Shown piece after piece: positions 5,725-11,468 of a DNA stretch of 12,258 nucleotides. This DNA comes from an uncultured Candidatus Saccharibacteria bacterium. Its GTDB lineage: Bacteria; Patescibacteriota; Saccharimonadia; Saccharimonadales; Saccharimonadaceae. Both the position numbers and the translations under genes were made by a program. How positions within the stretch are numbered: position 1 is the stretch's first letter; each line of letters starts with the position of its first letter. The notes beneath the pieces are model-generated. The model worked only from the letters and a program-made list of their open reading frames with translations. It had not been told where the DNA came from and did no database searches. The DNA is taken from NCBI GenBank assembly GCA_947306315.1, contig CAMZGF010000017.1:1-12258 (forward strand). The letters run 5' to 3'.

Positions 5725-5755
5725 AGGCATCGTAAGCTTTCAGCTTTCGATACCT
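5725..5755. repeat. Long hairpin between the two tRNAs, resembling a shrunken tRNA 5' end
   Basis: Arms 5725-5738 and 5742-5755 form 12 pairs with 2 mismatches around a TTC loop. Its 5' part (GGCATCGTAAGCTTTCAG, 5726-5743) matches the start of the next tRNA (GGCATCGTAGCTCAG, 5803-5817) except for three inserted bases. It may be a tRNA remnant, a processing signal or chance. There is no U-tract, so it is not an obvious terminator. Confidence 0.45.
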
Positions 5756-5764
5756 GCACTCGTC

Positions 5765-5795
5765 GAGAAATTATAAGCAAGCTTATGTTTTTCTC
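5765..5795. repeat. Second hairpin in the tRNA spacer
   Basis: GAGAAA (5765-5770) pairs with TTTCTC (5790-5795), and inside it ATAAG (5773-5777) pairs with CTTAT (5782-5786) around a CAAG loop. The descending strand has a TTTTT run, so partial termination of tRNA-Ser or a processing structure is possible. Confidence 0.4.
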
Positions 5796-5802
5796 CTCGT
5801 TT

Positions 5803-5879
5803 GGCATCGTAGCTCAGTTGGTTAGAGCGTAGGACTCATAAGCCTAAGGTCACTGGTTCGATCCCAGTCGATGCTACCA
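5803..5879 (+). tRNA. tRNA with CAU anticodon, probably elongator tRNA-Met
   Basis: Acceptor GGCATCG (5803-5809) pairs with CGATGCT (5869-5875), with a G1-U72 wobble, then discriminator A5876 and encoded CCA (5877-5879). Anticodon CAT is at 5837-5839 in loop CTCATAA, with D-loop AGTTGGTTA and T-loop TTCGATC. The initiator hallmark of three G-C pairs at the bottom of the anticodon stem is absent. The stem TAGGA/GCCTA has an A-G mismatch next to the loop. A tRNA-Ile read with lysidine at C34 cannot be excluded. Confidence 0.88.
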
Positions 5880-5882
5880 AAA

Positions 5883-5906
5883 ATAGCCCCGAAGGGCTAA
5901 TTTTTT
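5883..5906. terminator. Bidirectional terminator between the tRNAs and rubrerythrin
   Basis: TAGCCC (5884-5889) and GGGCTA (5894-5899) pair around a 4-nt loop (CGAA on plus, UUCG on minus), flanked by an A-run on the left and six T on the right. It ends the tRNA transcript on plus and the rubrerythrin gene, whose stop codon overlaps it, on minus. Confidence 0.8.
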
Positions 5907-6441
5907 ACCAGTTGATAATTCTTTTTTCAAAGAAGCTTTGCGGGTGGTCACAAACCGGGCAGGTTTCTGGAGCGGTTTCGCCAACTGTAATGTAGCCACA
6001 GTTACGACATTTCCAAACCGTTATAGCATCACCCTTAAAGACGACATCGTCGTCGATATTTTTTAAGAGGGCTTTATAACGATCTTCGTGCTCTTTTTCG
6101 ATTGCGCCAACTTGATCAAATTTAGTTGCGATCTCTTCAAAACCTTCTTCGCGAGCGATGCGTGCAAATTCCTTATACATTTCTGTATATTCATAATCTT
6201 CACCTTCAATTGCAAGCTTTAGGTTCTCTTTTGTATCACCAACACCGTCGTTTAAGAGTTTATACCAAATTTTCGCATGTTCTTTTTCATTGTCTGAAGT
6301 TTCATTAAAAATTTCAGCGATCTGCTCATAGCCGTCTTTTTTCGCACGAGATGCATAGAATTGATATTTTACGCGTGCCTGGCTTTCACCAGCGAATGCA
6401 GTTTTTAAATTCTCATAGGTTCTACTACTCTTAAAATCCAT
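5905..6441 (-). CDS. rbr: Rubrerythrin (non-haem diiron peroxidase)
   Basis: Rubrerythrin reduces hydrogen peroxide using a diiron site fed by a rubredoxin centre, protecting anaerobes and microaerophiles in the cytoplasm. The 178-aa product has both parts. The four-helix ferritin-like domain includes the helix-1 Glu (AFAGES, E19), a first ExxH at 52-55 (EKEH), the helix with E79/E84/E87, and a second ExxH at 115-118 (EKEH). The C-terminal rubredoxin-like domain has C145-x2-C148 (CRNCGY) and C161-x2-C164 (CPVCDHP), ending in FFEKRIINW. The length is about 10 residues shorter than classic rubrerythrins. The start ATG at 6441 is preceded by AAAGG 5-6 nt upstream. It is divergent from ruvB through overlapping promoters and ends in the terminator shared with the tRNAs. 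Peroxide control is plausible, but no operator is recognised. Confidence 0.95.
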   Translation of the reverse strand: MDFKSSRTYENLKTAFAGESQARVKYQFYASRAKKDGYEQIAEIFNETSDNEKEHAKIWYKLLNDGVGDTKENLKLAIEGEDYEYTEMYKEFARIAREEGFEEIATKFDQVGAIEKEHEDRYKALLKNIDDDVVFKGDAITVWKCRNCGYITVGETAPETCPVCDHPQSFFEKRIINW

Positions 6442-6456
6442 AATGGCCTTTCTTTG

Positions 6457-6482
6457 TGATATACTTATTATAGATTATATCA
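6457..6482. promoter_or_regulatory. Overlapping divergent promoters for ruvB (+) and rubrerythrin (-)
   Basis: On plus, TGATATACT (6457-6465) predicts a start near 6472 for ruvB. On minus, TGATATAAT (6474-6482) predicts a start near 6467 for rubrerythrin; another minus TATAAT lies at 6467-6472. The two polymerase sites cannot be filled at once. A ruvB Shine-Dalgarno, GGAGGT (6490-6495), follows. Confidence 0.55.
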
Positions 6483-6499
6483 GAATTTCGGAGGTTACC

Positions 6500-7522
6500 G
6501 TGGGAATTGAGAGGGGTTTTGACAGAGTTATCGACAATACTGCACATGAAGATGATTCTGAAGAACAAAAACTAGAACAGAGTCTTCGCCCGACTAATTT
6601 TTATGAATATATCGGGCAGGAGCGTCTAAAGAAGAATCTTAAACTCGCGATTGATGCTGTCAAGAAACGTGATGACGGGACGACTCTCGACCACGTACTT
6701 CTGTACGGACCTCCAGGTCTTGGTAAGACAACAATGGCAAATGTCATCGCACATGAGCTCGGCGCAAATCTTAAGGTCACAACCGGACCAGCGATTGAAC
6801 GCGCTGGTGATCTCGCTTCAATTCTGACAAATTTGCAGGATGGTGATGTCTTGTTTATTGACGAAATCCATCGCCTTCGTCGTGCTGTTGAAGAAATCCT
6901 TTATTCTGCGATGGAGGACTTTAAACTTGATATCGTGGTCGGAAAAGGTCCGGCAGCAAATTCAATTCGACTTGATCTCCCGCATTTTACTGTGATTGGT
7001 GCAACGACTCGTACTGGCTCTTTGGCTGGCCCACTTCGCGATCGTTTCGGAATCACGCATCGTCTTGAATATTATAAAGTGCCAGAAATTGAGCGGATTA
7101 TTAAACGTACCGCTTCGCTTCTCGATACGCCAATAAAAGATGATGCGGCTGAGATGCTCGCAACCCGCTCGAGGCTTACGCCACGTATTGCGAACCGTAT
7201 TACAAAGCGCGTACGTGATTATGCTGACGTAAATGGCGATGGAATTATTGACACAACAATCGCAACAAACGCCCTGGAGCTCATGGAGATTGATTCGCTC
7301 GGGCTAGATCCCGCTGATAGAAATATGCTTGAGCTTATGCTCGATAATTACGGCGATAAACCGGTTGGCGTCTCGACTATCGCAGCACTTACTGGCGACG
7401 AAGTCTCAACAATCGAAGATTATTATGAGCCATATTTGATTCAGCTTGGTTTTATAGAAAAGACGCCACGCGGACGAATTGTGACCGAAAAAGCAAAGAA
7501 TCATCTTAGAAAATCTAGCTAG
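6500..7522 (+). CDS. ruvB: Holliday junction branch migration ATPase RuvB
   Basis: RuvB is the AAA+ hexameric motor that, with RuvA, moves Holliday junctions. From the GTG at 6500 the product is 340 aa, the usual family length. It has the LRPTNFYEYIGQE entry motif (29-41), Walker A GPPGLGKT (70-77), Walker B LFIDEIHR (118-125), sensor-1 region GATTR (167-171), LRDRFG (179-184) carrying the arginine-finger area, and sensor-2 TPRIANR (227-233). A C-terminal winged helix includes GVSTIAAL and EPYLIQLGFIEKTPRGR. The GTG is preferred over an in-frame ATG at 6443 because GGAGGT (6490-6495) sits 4 nt upstream and the longer form would start before the predicted promoter -10 with a non-family tail. 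It is monocistronic as far as can be seen, divergent from rubrerythrin. Confidence 0.96.
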   Translation: MGIERGFDRVIDNTAHEDDSEEQKLEQSLRPTNFYEYIGQERLKKNLKLAIDAVKKRDDGTTLDHVLLYGPPGLGKTTMANVIAHELGANLKVTTGPAIERAGDLASILTNLQDGDVLFIDEIHRLRRAVEEILYSAMEDFKLDIVVGKGPAANSIRLDLPHFTVIGATTRTGSLAGPLRDRFGITHRLEYYKVPEIERIIKRTASLLDTPIKDDAAEMLATRSRLTPRIANRITKRVRDYADVNGDGIIDTTIATNALELMEIDSLGLDPADRNMLELMLDNYGDKPVGVSTIAALTGDEVSTIEDYYEPYLIQLGFIEKTPRGRIVTEKAKNHLRKSS

Positions 7523-7536
7523 AAAATATTCTATGA

Positions 7537-7568
7537 AATTTGCAAATTACGCGTTTCTGTGGTATAAT
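7537..7568 (+). promoter_or_regulatory. Promoter of the PH-domain gene with a palindrome over its -35
   Basis: TTGCAA (7540-7545), 17-bp spacer, TATAAT (7563-7568) with extended TGTGG. The -35 lies inside the perfect 12-bp palindrome AATTTGCAAATT (7537-7548), a possible operator. The start is near 7575, and GGGAG (7581-7585) is the ribosome binding site for the ATG at 7595. Confidence 0.65.
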
Positions 7569-7594
7569 TTAGAAAAGTTAGGGAGAATCACAAA

Positions 7595-8191
7595 ATGAAA
7601 AGTGATTTAGCAAAGTTACGCCATGCGCGCTCTAAGAAAGATTTCCCAGATATCTCTCTTGAAGAAAATGAGTATGTCGTATTAAAGATTAAGCGCTCTA
7701 GCATCATTCCAATTTTGGCATGGCTGGGCGTTGTTTTAGCTGCAGTGTTCTTTATTGCACTTAATATTATGATTTCACGTTCATCAACAGATGGCATGTT
7801 CGCAATGAACGCAGCATCTCGCGGATTCTTTAGTGTCATTATTGATATCGTGTTTGGTGTAGTTTTAATCTGTACATTGGTCTCAATGCACGTCTATTCA
7901 AATAACAAGCTATTCGTAACTAATAAACGTATCATCCAGCGTTCACAGAGTACGTTATTCGCTAGCTCAACCAACATTATTGATCTCGTCTCTATTGAGG
8001 ACGTTTCATTCAAACAATCCGGCTTGCTTGAGCACATCTTAAAAGTTGGAACTCTCCGTATGTCAACAATTGGTGAAGAAACGACTTATACCTTTAAATA
8101 TGTAGATACACCGATTGATGAACTAGAGACAATCACTCACTTGGTCCACGTTGAGAAACAAGAGAAAGATGAAAGAATTAATCGCCATTAA
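7595..8191 (+). CDS. Two-TM membrane protein with a bacterial PH (DUF304/YdbS-like) domain
   Basis: The 198-aa product has a charged N-terminal segment ending in LEENEYVVLKIKRS (22-35), two membrane helices (about 36-60 and 77-98), and then a bacterial PH-like beta domain. The telltale strand NNKLFVTNKRIIQRS (103-117) is followed by IDLVSIEDVSFKQSG (129-143) and VGTLRMSTIGEETTYTF (151-167). This is the layout of YdbS/YdbT-type bPH2 proteins, which are membrane anchored with the domain in the cytoplasm. Their role is not established; some are tied to membrane or envelope stress. The tail (186-198) is highly charged. It has its own promoter and a strong terminator directly after the stop, so it is a single-gene unit. 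The product name is confident at family level only. Confidence 0.8.
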   Translation: MKSDLAKLRHARSKKDFPDISLEENEYVVLKIKRSSIIPILAWLGVVLAAVFFIALNIMISRSSTDGMFAMNAASRGFFSVIIDIVFGVVLICTLVSMHVYSNNKLFVTNKRIIQRSQSTLFASSTNIIDLVSIEDVSFKQSGLLEHILKVGTLRMSTIGEETTYTFKYVDTPIDELETITHLVHVEKQEKDERINRH

Positions 8192-8219
8192 AAATAGCCC
8201 CTTCACGGGGCTATTTTTT
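8190..8219. terminator. Bidirectional terminator between the PH-domain and DUF1287-like genes
   Basis: AAAATAGCCCC (8191-8201) pairs perfectly with GGGGCTATTTT (8207-8217) around a 5-nt loop, giving U-runs on both strands. The stop codons of the two convergent genes lie in its flanks (TAA ending at 8191, minus-strand TAA at 8218-8220). Confidence 0.9.
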
Positions 8220-8940
8220 ATTCTTTTACTTCAGTTGTAATTGAAGAATAATCAGTTTTTGGTGAAAGCGTACGCGCAGATACTCTAAAATGCCCGACTA
8301 TCCTCCCCCACGCATCAGTCTCGAGGACGTCTTGGAGATATCCAGATTGGTGCTCCCAAAAATGATGAATCACAAAACGAATACCTTTGTCGTTGACTTT
8401 ATCTGATACAATTGCGGCGTGATTTTTTTCAAAGAAAACTATGTCGCCAGTTTGCCAATCATTAATATTATGATAATCGAGATCCTTTGGTTCGCCGTAG
8501 CGCGAGAAATATATACGTTGGTTATCCACTACGCGAAAAGCGATATTTTCGCCTCTCGGGTTATTATCATAGACATCAGGATTCTTCTGGATATCTTGGT
8601 AGATTAGTTTGCTAAGATCGTAGCCTGCGTTTAGAAGTGCTTGAGCGATGACATCTCCAGCCTGTCCGCGGTTTTGGCTCGGCCAGCCAGTATCATACTC
8701 TTTTAATTCTTCGTATCTAGGGTTGCGTGCAACATATTTTTTTGCACCCTCAATGATATCTTTTGAATCGTCAATACGGTTTTTGTTTGCGTCATATCCA
8801 ACGCCGATATTTGGGATATTAAACTCATCTGGAATATGCTGAGTGTGCTGAATGTAGTTCCATTTATATAACATGCTAACTACAAAGCCAACCACAAGTA
8901 ACGGAACTAGAAAAACAAGAATCTTTCTGAAAGCTTTCAT
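8218..8940 (-). CDS. Membrane-anchored DUF1287-like protein lacking the usual cysteine
   Basis: The 240-aa product has an N-terminal membrane anchor (about 6-25, with basic residues before it, so the rest is probably outside the membrane). Residues 62-220 resemble DUF1287 proteins as I remember them: EGAKKYVARNPRY (64-76), GWPSQNRGQAGDVIAQAL (85-102), GYDLSKLIYQDIQKNPDVY (106-124), WQTGDIVFFEKNHAAIVSD (162-180), IHHF (191-194) and GRIVGHFRV (212-220). In DUF1287 the segment before the first helix normally carries a conserved Cys (GVCTDV); here it is Gln-Ala-Gly (A94, codon at 8659-8661), while His174 and His192 remain. If the family are cysteine hydrolases of the NlpC/P60 type, this copy would be inactive or altered. 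The mRNA is predicted leaderless, and the gene follows ruvC after 12 bp. Confidence 0.72.
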   Translation of the reverse strand: MKAFRKILVFLVPLLVVGFVVSMLYKWNYIQHTQHIPDEFNIPNIGVGYDANKNRIDDSKDIIEGAKKYVARNPRYEELKEYDTGWPSQNRGQAGDVIAQALLNAGYDLSKLIYQDIQKNPDVYDNNPRGENIAFRVVDNQRIYFSRYGEPKDLDYHNINDWQTGDIVFFEKNHAAIVSDKVNDKGIRFVIHHFWEHQSGYLQDVLETDAWGRIVGHFRVSARTLSPKTDYSSITTEVKE

Positions 8941-8946
8941 GCTTAA

Positions 8947-8957
8947 ATTATATCACA
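8947..8957 (-). promoter_or_regulatory. Extended -10 of the DUF1287-like gene, sharing the ruvC stop codon
   Basis: On the minus strand TGTGATATAAT (hexamer 8947-8952). The TGA directly before the hexamer (8953-8955) is the ruvC stop codon. Exactly 6 nt separate the hexamer from the ATG at 8940, so the start is predicted at the A of the ATG and no ribosome binding site is present. Confidence 0.6.
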
Positions 8958-9447
8958 CGTAGCGTGAGTAAAGAGAGTGCGTAATTGCTGCTGCGAGAGC
9001 ATCGGCCGCATCATCTGGCTTAGGCACACTATCAAGCCCAAGACGCATTTTAACCATTTCCTGCATCTGTTTTTTATTTGCGTTGCCATATCCGGTAATT
9101 GTCTTTTTGATTTCATTTGGAGTATATTCAAAAATTGGAAGTTTATGCTGTTTACAAACCAAAATTACAACGCCGCGAGCTTCTGCAACTGAAATACCTG
9201 TGGTGATATTTTTAGTGAAGAAAAGTTTCTCAATCGAGACCTGGTCGGGTTTATTTAGCTCAATTATCTCATGGAGTGAATCATAAATATCTTCGAGACG
9301 TTCCGGTAGTGGCGTATTGGCAGGAGTCGTAATTACTCCGCAATCCATCATCTGCATTTTTCCGGTTGGATCCTTTGTGGTTTTCTTAAGGTCTATTACG
9401 CCGAATCCGCAAATTCCAGTACCTGGGTCAATTCCTAAAATTTTCAT
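8953..9447 (-). CDS. ruvC: Crossover junction endodeoxyribonuclease RuvC
   Basis: RuvC cuts Holliday junctions symmetrically as a dimer, resolving recombination intermediates after RuvAB branch migration. The 164-aa product is family length and has the RNase H-like acidic active site: D7 in GIDPGTG (5-11), E73 in SIEKLFF (71-77), and D146/D149 in DDAADALAAAITH (145-157). The GYGNANKKQMQ helix region (119-129) is also typical. The ATG at 9447 overlaps the radA stop as ATGA (9444-9447), so translation is coupled to radA and no separate Shine-Dalgarno is needed. Pairing a resolvase with RadA, another branch-migration factor, makes functional sense. In many bacteria ruvC instead sits beside ruvAB or yebC. 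Confidence 0.97.
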   Translation of the reverse strand: MKILGIDPGTGICGFGVIDLKKTTKDPTGKMQMMDCGVITTPANTPLPERLEDIYDSLHEIIELNKPDQVSIEKLFFTKNITTGISVAEARGVVILVCKQHKLPIFEYTPNEIKKTITGYGNANKKQMQEMVKMRLGLDSVPKPDDAADALAAAITHSLYSRYV

Positions 9448-10799
9448 TTTTCATTCACATATTTTATTAAAGTTTCACGAAGATCTTTGGTTGGAATGAC
9501 AAAACTATCTTTTATAGTAGCAGGTGCAATCGCATGCTTAAAACCAAGTTTTTTAGCTTCAGCAATACGTTGGTCTGCACGAAAAGCCGAACGAATTTCG
9601 CCGCCAAGACCTACTTCACCAAATACAACATAGTCCTCAGATAATTTGCGTTCTGCGGCGGCAGAAGCAATTGCCATGCAGACTGCAAGGTCTGCAGCGG
9701 AATCTTGAAGTTTCATGCCACCGACCACGTTGATAAAAATATCTTTGTCGTCGAGTTTTAGCTTTGTGCGACGTTCAATCACGGCAATTAAAAGCTGAAG
9801 ACGGTTTAAATCAAAGCCTGATGCGGTGCGCTTTGGATATCCAAAATTTGATGGGGTGACGAGCGCTTGGATTTCAACGAGAATTGGACGAGTGCCTTCG
9901 AGAGTTGCAAGAATAATTGAACCATCTGTATTTTGGCGTTCAGCAAGAAGCGCGGCCGAAGGATTTTTTACTTCCTTTAGACCTTTTTCATTCATCTCGA
10001 AAATCGCGACTTCGTTTGTTGAGCCAAAACGGTTTTTCACAGCACGAATAGTTTTAAAACCACCATAGCGATCACCATCGAAGTTAATAACGACATCAAC
10101 TAGATGCTCAAGAACTTTTGGCCCAGCCAAGGTCCCCTCTTTCGTGACATGGCCGACAATTATCACGGCGGTGTCGGTAGACTTTGCGGCACGAATAATA
10201 AGATTGCCACAGTTAGTTACTTGAGAGACAGTTCCTGGCGCAGACGATATTTCGTCCATTGCGAGGGTTTGGATTGAATCTATAATAACGAGGTCGAATT
10301 CACCGGTTTCAATAGTTTTTGCAATATCGTTCGCAGAAGTGCTACTTGCGAAATTTAATTTATCTGACTCCGCGCCAAGACGCTTCGCGCGCATTTTAAC
10401 TTGCCCGGCTGATTCCTCGCCAGATATATAAAGAACATTCTTCGTCTTCGAAACGGTTGCACAAATCTGCATCAGGATTGTAGACTTTCCGATACCAGGC
10501 TGACCAGCAAGAAGATTTACTGAGCCCATAAGAATGCCGCCACCAAGCACAGTGTTCAAATCATCAAAATCAGTTTTCAAACGTTCTTTGACGTCGCTTG
10601 GTTCGATAGCTTTTATATTTTTATAATCTAAAATTTTACCAGATTTTTCAGCCTTTTTGATTGCGGACTTCGCTTCAGTTTCAGACTCAACAATTTGCTC
10701 GACGAGAGTGTTCCACTCGTCGCAGTTCGTACATTTTCCCGTCCATTTTGCATAGGACGCGCCACAGCTTTGACAGACAAACCTCGTATTCTTTTTCAT
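9444..10799 (-). CDS. radA: DNA repair protein RadA (Sms)
   Basis: RadA is a RecA-related hexameric ATPase that promotes branch migration and D-loop extension with RecA, in repair and in natural transformation. The 451-aa product is full length: a zinc finger C9-x2-C12...C23-x2-C26 (VCQSCG...KCTNCDEW), a RecA-like core with Walker A GQPGIGKST (99-107) and Walker B LVIIDSIQ (170-177), the RadA-specific KNRFG motif (255-259), and a C-terminal Lon-protease-like domain (about 283-451, with VVGGMKLQDSAADLAVC at 358-374). The start ATG at 10799 has no Shine-Dalgarno; a TGTTATAAT box ends 7 nt upstream, predicting a leaderless message. It forms an operon with ruvC by a four-base overlap and possibly reads on into the DUF1287-like gene. 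Confidence 0.97.
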   Translation of the reverse strand: MKKNTRFVCQSCGASYAKWTGKCTNCDEWNTLVEQIVESETEAKSAIKKAEKSGKILDYKNIKAIEPSDVKERLKTDFDDLNTVLGGGILMGSVNLLAGQPGIGKSTILMQICATVSKTKNVLYISGEESAGQVKMRAKRLGAESDKLNFASSTSANDIAKTIETGEFDLVIIDSIQTLAMDEISSAPGTVSQVTNCGNLIIRAAKSTDTAVIIVGHVTKEGTLAGPKVLEHLVDVVINFDGDRYGGFKTIRAVKNRFGSTNEVAIFEMNEKGLKEVKNPSAALLAERQNTDGSIILATLEGTRPILVEIQALVTPSNFGYPKRTASGFDLNRLQLLIAVIERRTKLKLDDKDIFINVVGGMKLQDSAADLAVCMAIASAAAERKLSEDYVVFGEVGLGGEIRSAFRADQRIAEAKKLGFKHAIAPATIKDSFVIPTKDLRETLIKYVNEK

Positions 10800-10805
10800 A
10801 TTTCT

Positions 10806-10814
10806 ATTATAACA
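10806..10814 (-). promoter_or_regulatory. Extended -10 promoter of radA-ruvC
   Basis: On the minus strand TGTTATAAT (hexamer 10806-10811), 6 nt before the radA ATG, so the predicted start is base 10799, the A of the ATG. No -35 is recognised, and the clpP terminator lies immediately upstream. Confidence 0.65.
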
Positions 10815-10820
10815 GATAAC

Positions 10821-10848
10821 AAAAAATCCGGCGATGTGGCCGGATTTT
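10821..10848. terminator. Intrinsic terminator of the clpP operon
   Basis: AAAATCCGGC (10823-10832) pairs perfectly with GCCGGATTTT (10839-10848) around a 6-nt loop; on the minus strand the stem is followed by six T. It lies 17 bp after the clpP stop and ends that transcript before the radA promoter. Confidence 0.9.
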
Positions 10849-10864
10849 AAGCTATATATTATAG

Positions 10865-11458
10865 TTATTTAACGATTTCGTCGACGATACCATAAGCCTT
10901 TGCCTCTTCGGCAGACATCCAGTTATCGCGATCCATATCTTTTTCGACTTGCCTAATATCTTTGCCCGTATTTTTTGCAAAAATTTCTGCAAGACGTTTC
11001 TTCAAGAAAATACCTTCTTTGAGTGCAATTTCTTGGTCTGTGATTTTTCCTTCAGTTCCGGATGATGGTTGATGAATCATGATGCGTGAGTTTGGAAGGA
11101 CATATCTTTTTCCCTTCGCGCCGCACGACAAAAGCATTGCACCCATTGATGCTTGAAGGCCAATGCCAATAGTTTGGACGTCTGGCTCAATAAAATTCAT
11201 GGTATCAATTATTGCGAGACCGTCATAGACAGAACCACCAGGAGAGTTGATGTAGAGCTTAATGTCTTTCTTTGGGTCTTCATGTGCGAGGAAAAGAAGT
11301 TGTGCAACAACAAGATTTGCTGTGTGTGAGTTCACATCTTCACCGAGGAAGATAATGCGATCTTTTAGAAGACGCGAATAAATGTCATAGGCGCGTTCGC
11401 CTTTATTTGTTTCTTCAATTACGTTTGGTACGAGATAATCGTTTGTGGTTTCTTTCAT
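10865..11458 (-). CDS. clpP: ATP-dependent Clp protease proteolytic subunit ClpP
   Basis: ClpP forms the two-ring serine protease barrel that degrades proteins unfolded by ClpX or ClpC/ClpA. The 197-aa product has the complete triad: Ser104 in LQASMGAM (101-108), His129 in MIHQP (127-131) and Asp178 in MDRDNW (175-180), with the same 25- and 49-residue spacings as well-studied ClpPs. The N-terminal LVPNVIEETNKGERAYDIYSR (9-29), the YINSPGGSVYDG strand (69-80) and the C-terminal SAEEAKAYGIVDEIV are typical. AAGGA lies 5 nt before the ATG. It follows the metallopeptidase-like gene by 10 bp without a terminator, so the two are co-transcribed; any CtsR- or HrcA-type control would lie outside the window. 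Confidence 0.97.
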   Translation of the reverse strand: MKETTNDYLVPNVIEETNKGERAYDIYSRLLKDRIIFLGEDVNSHTANLVVAQLLFLAHEDPKKDIKLYINSPGGSVYDGLAIIDTMNFIEPDVQTIGIGLQASMGAMLLSCGAKGKRYVLPNSRIMIHQPSSGTEGKITDQEIALKEGIFLKKRLAEIFAKNTGKDIRQVEKDMDRDNWMSAEEAKAYGIVDEIVK

Positions 11459-11468
11459 ATTTTCCTTT

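Noticed and set aside
5619..5832. Small frames on both strands across the tRNA genes
   Set aside because: They are translations of the tRNA-Ser and tRNA-Met genes and their spacer; the minus product is the familiar false protein from an antisense serine tRNA.
6443..6499. Longer RuvB with ATG start at 6443
   Set aside because: It would begin before the predicted promoter -10, lacks a Shine-Dalgarno, and adds 19 residues not typical of RuvB; GTG at 6500 has GGAGGT at ideal spacing.
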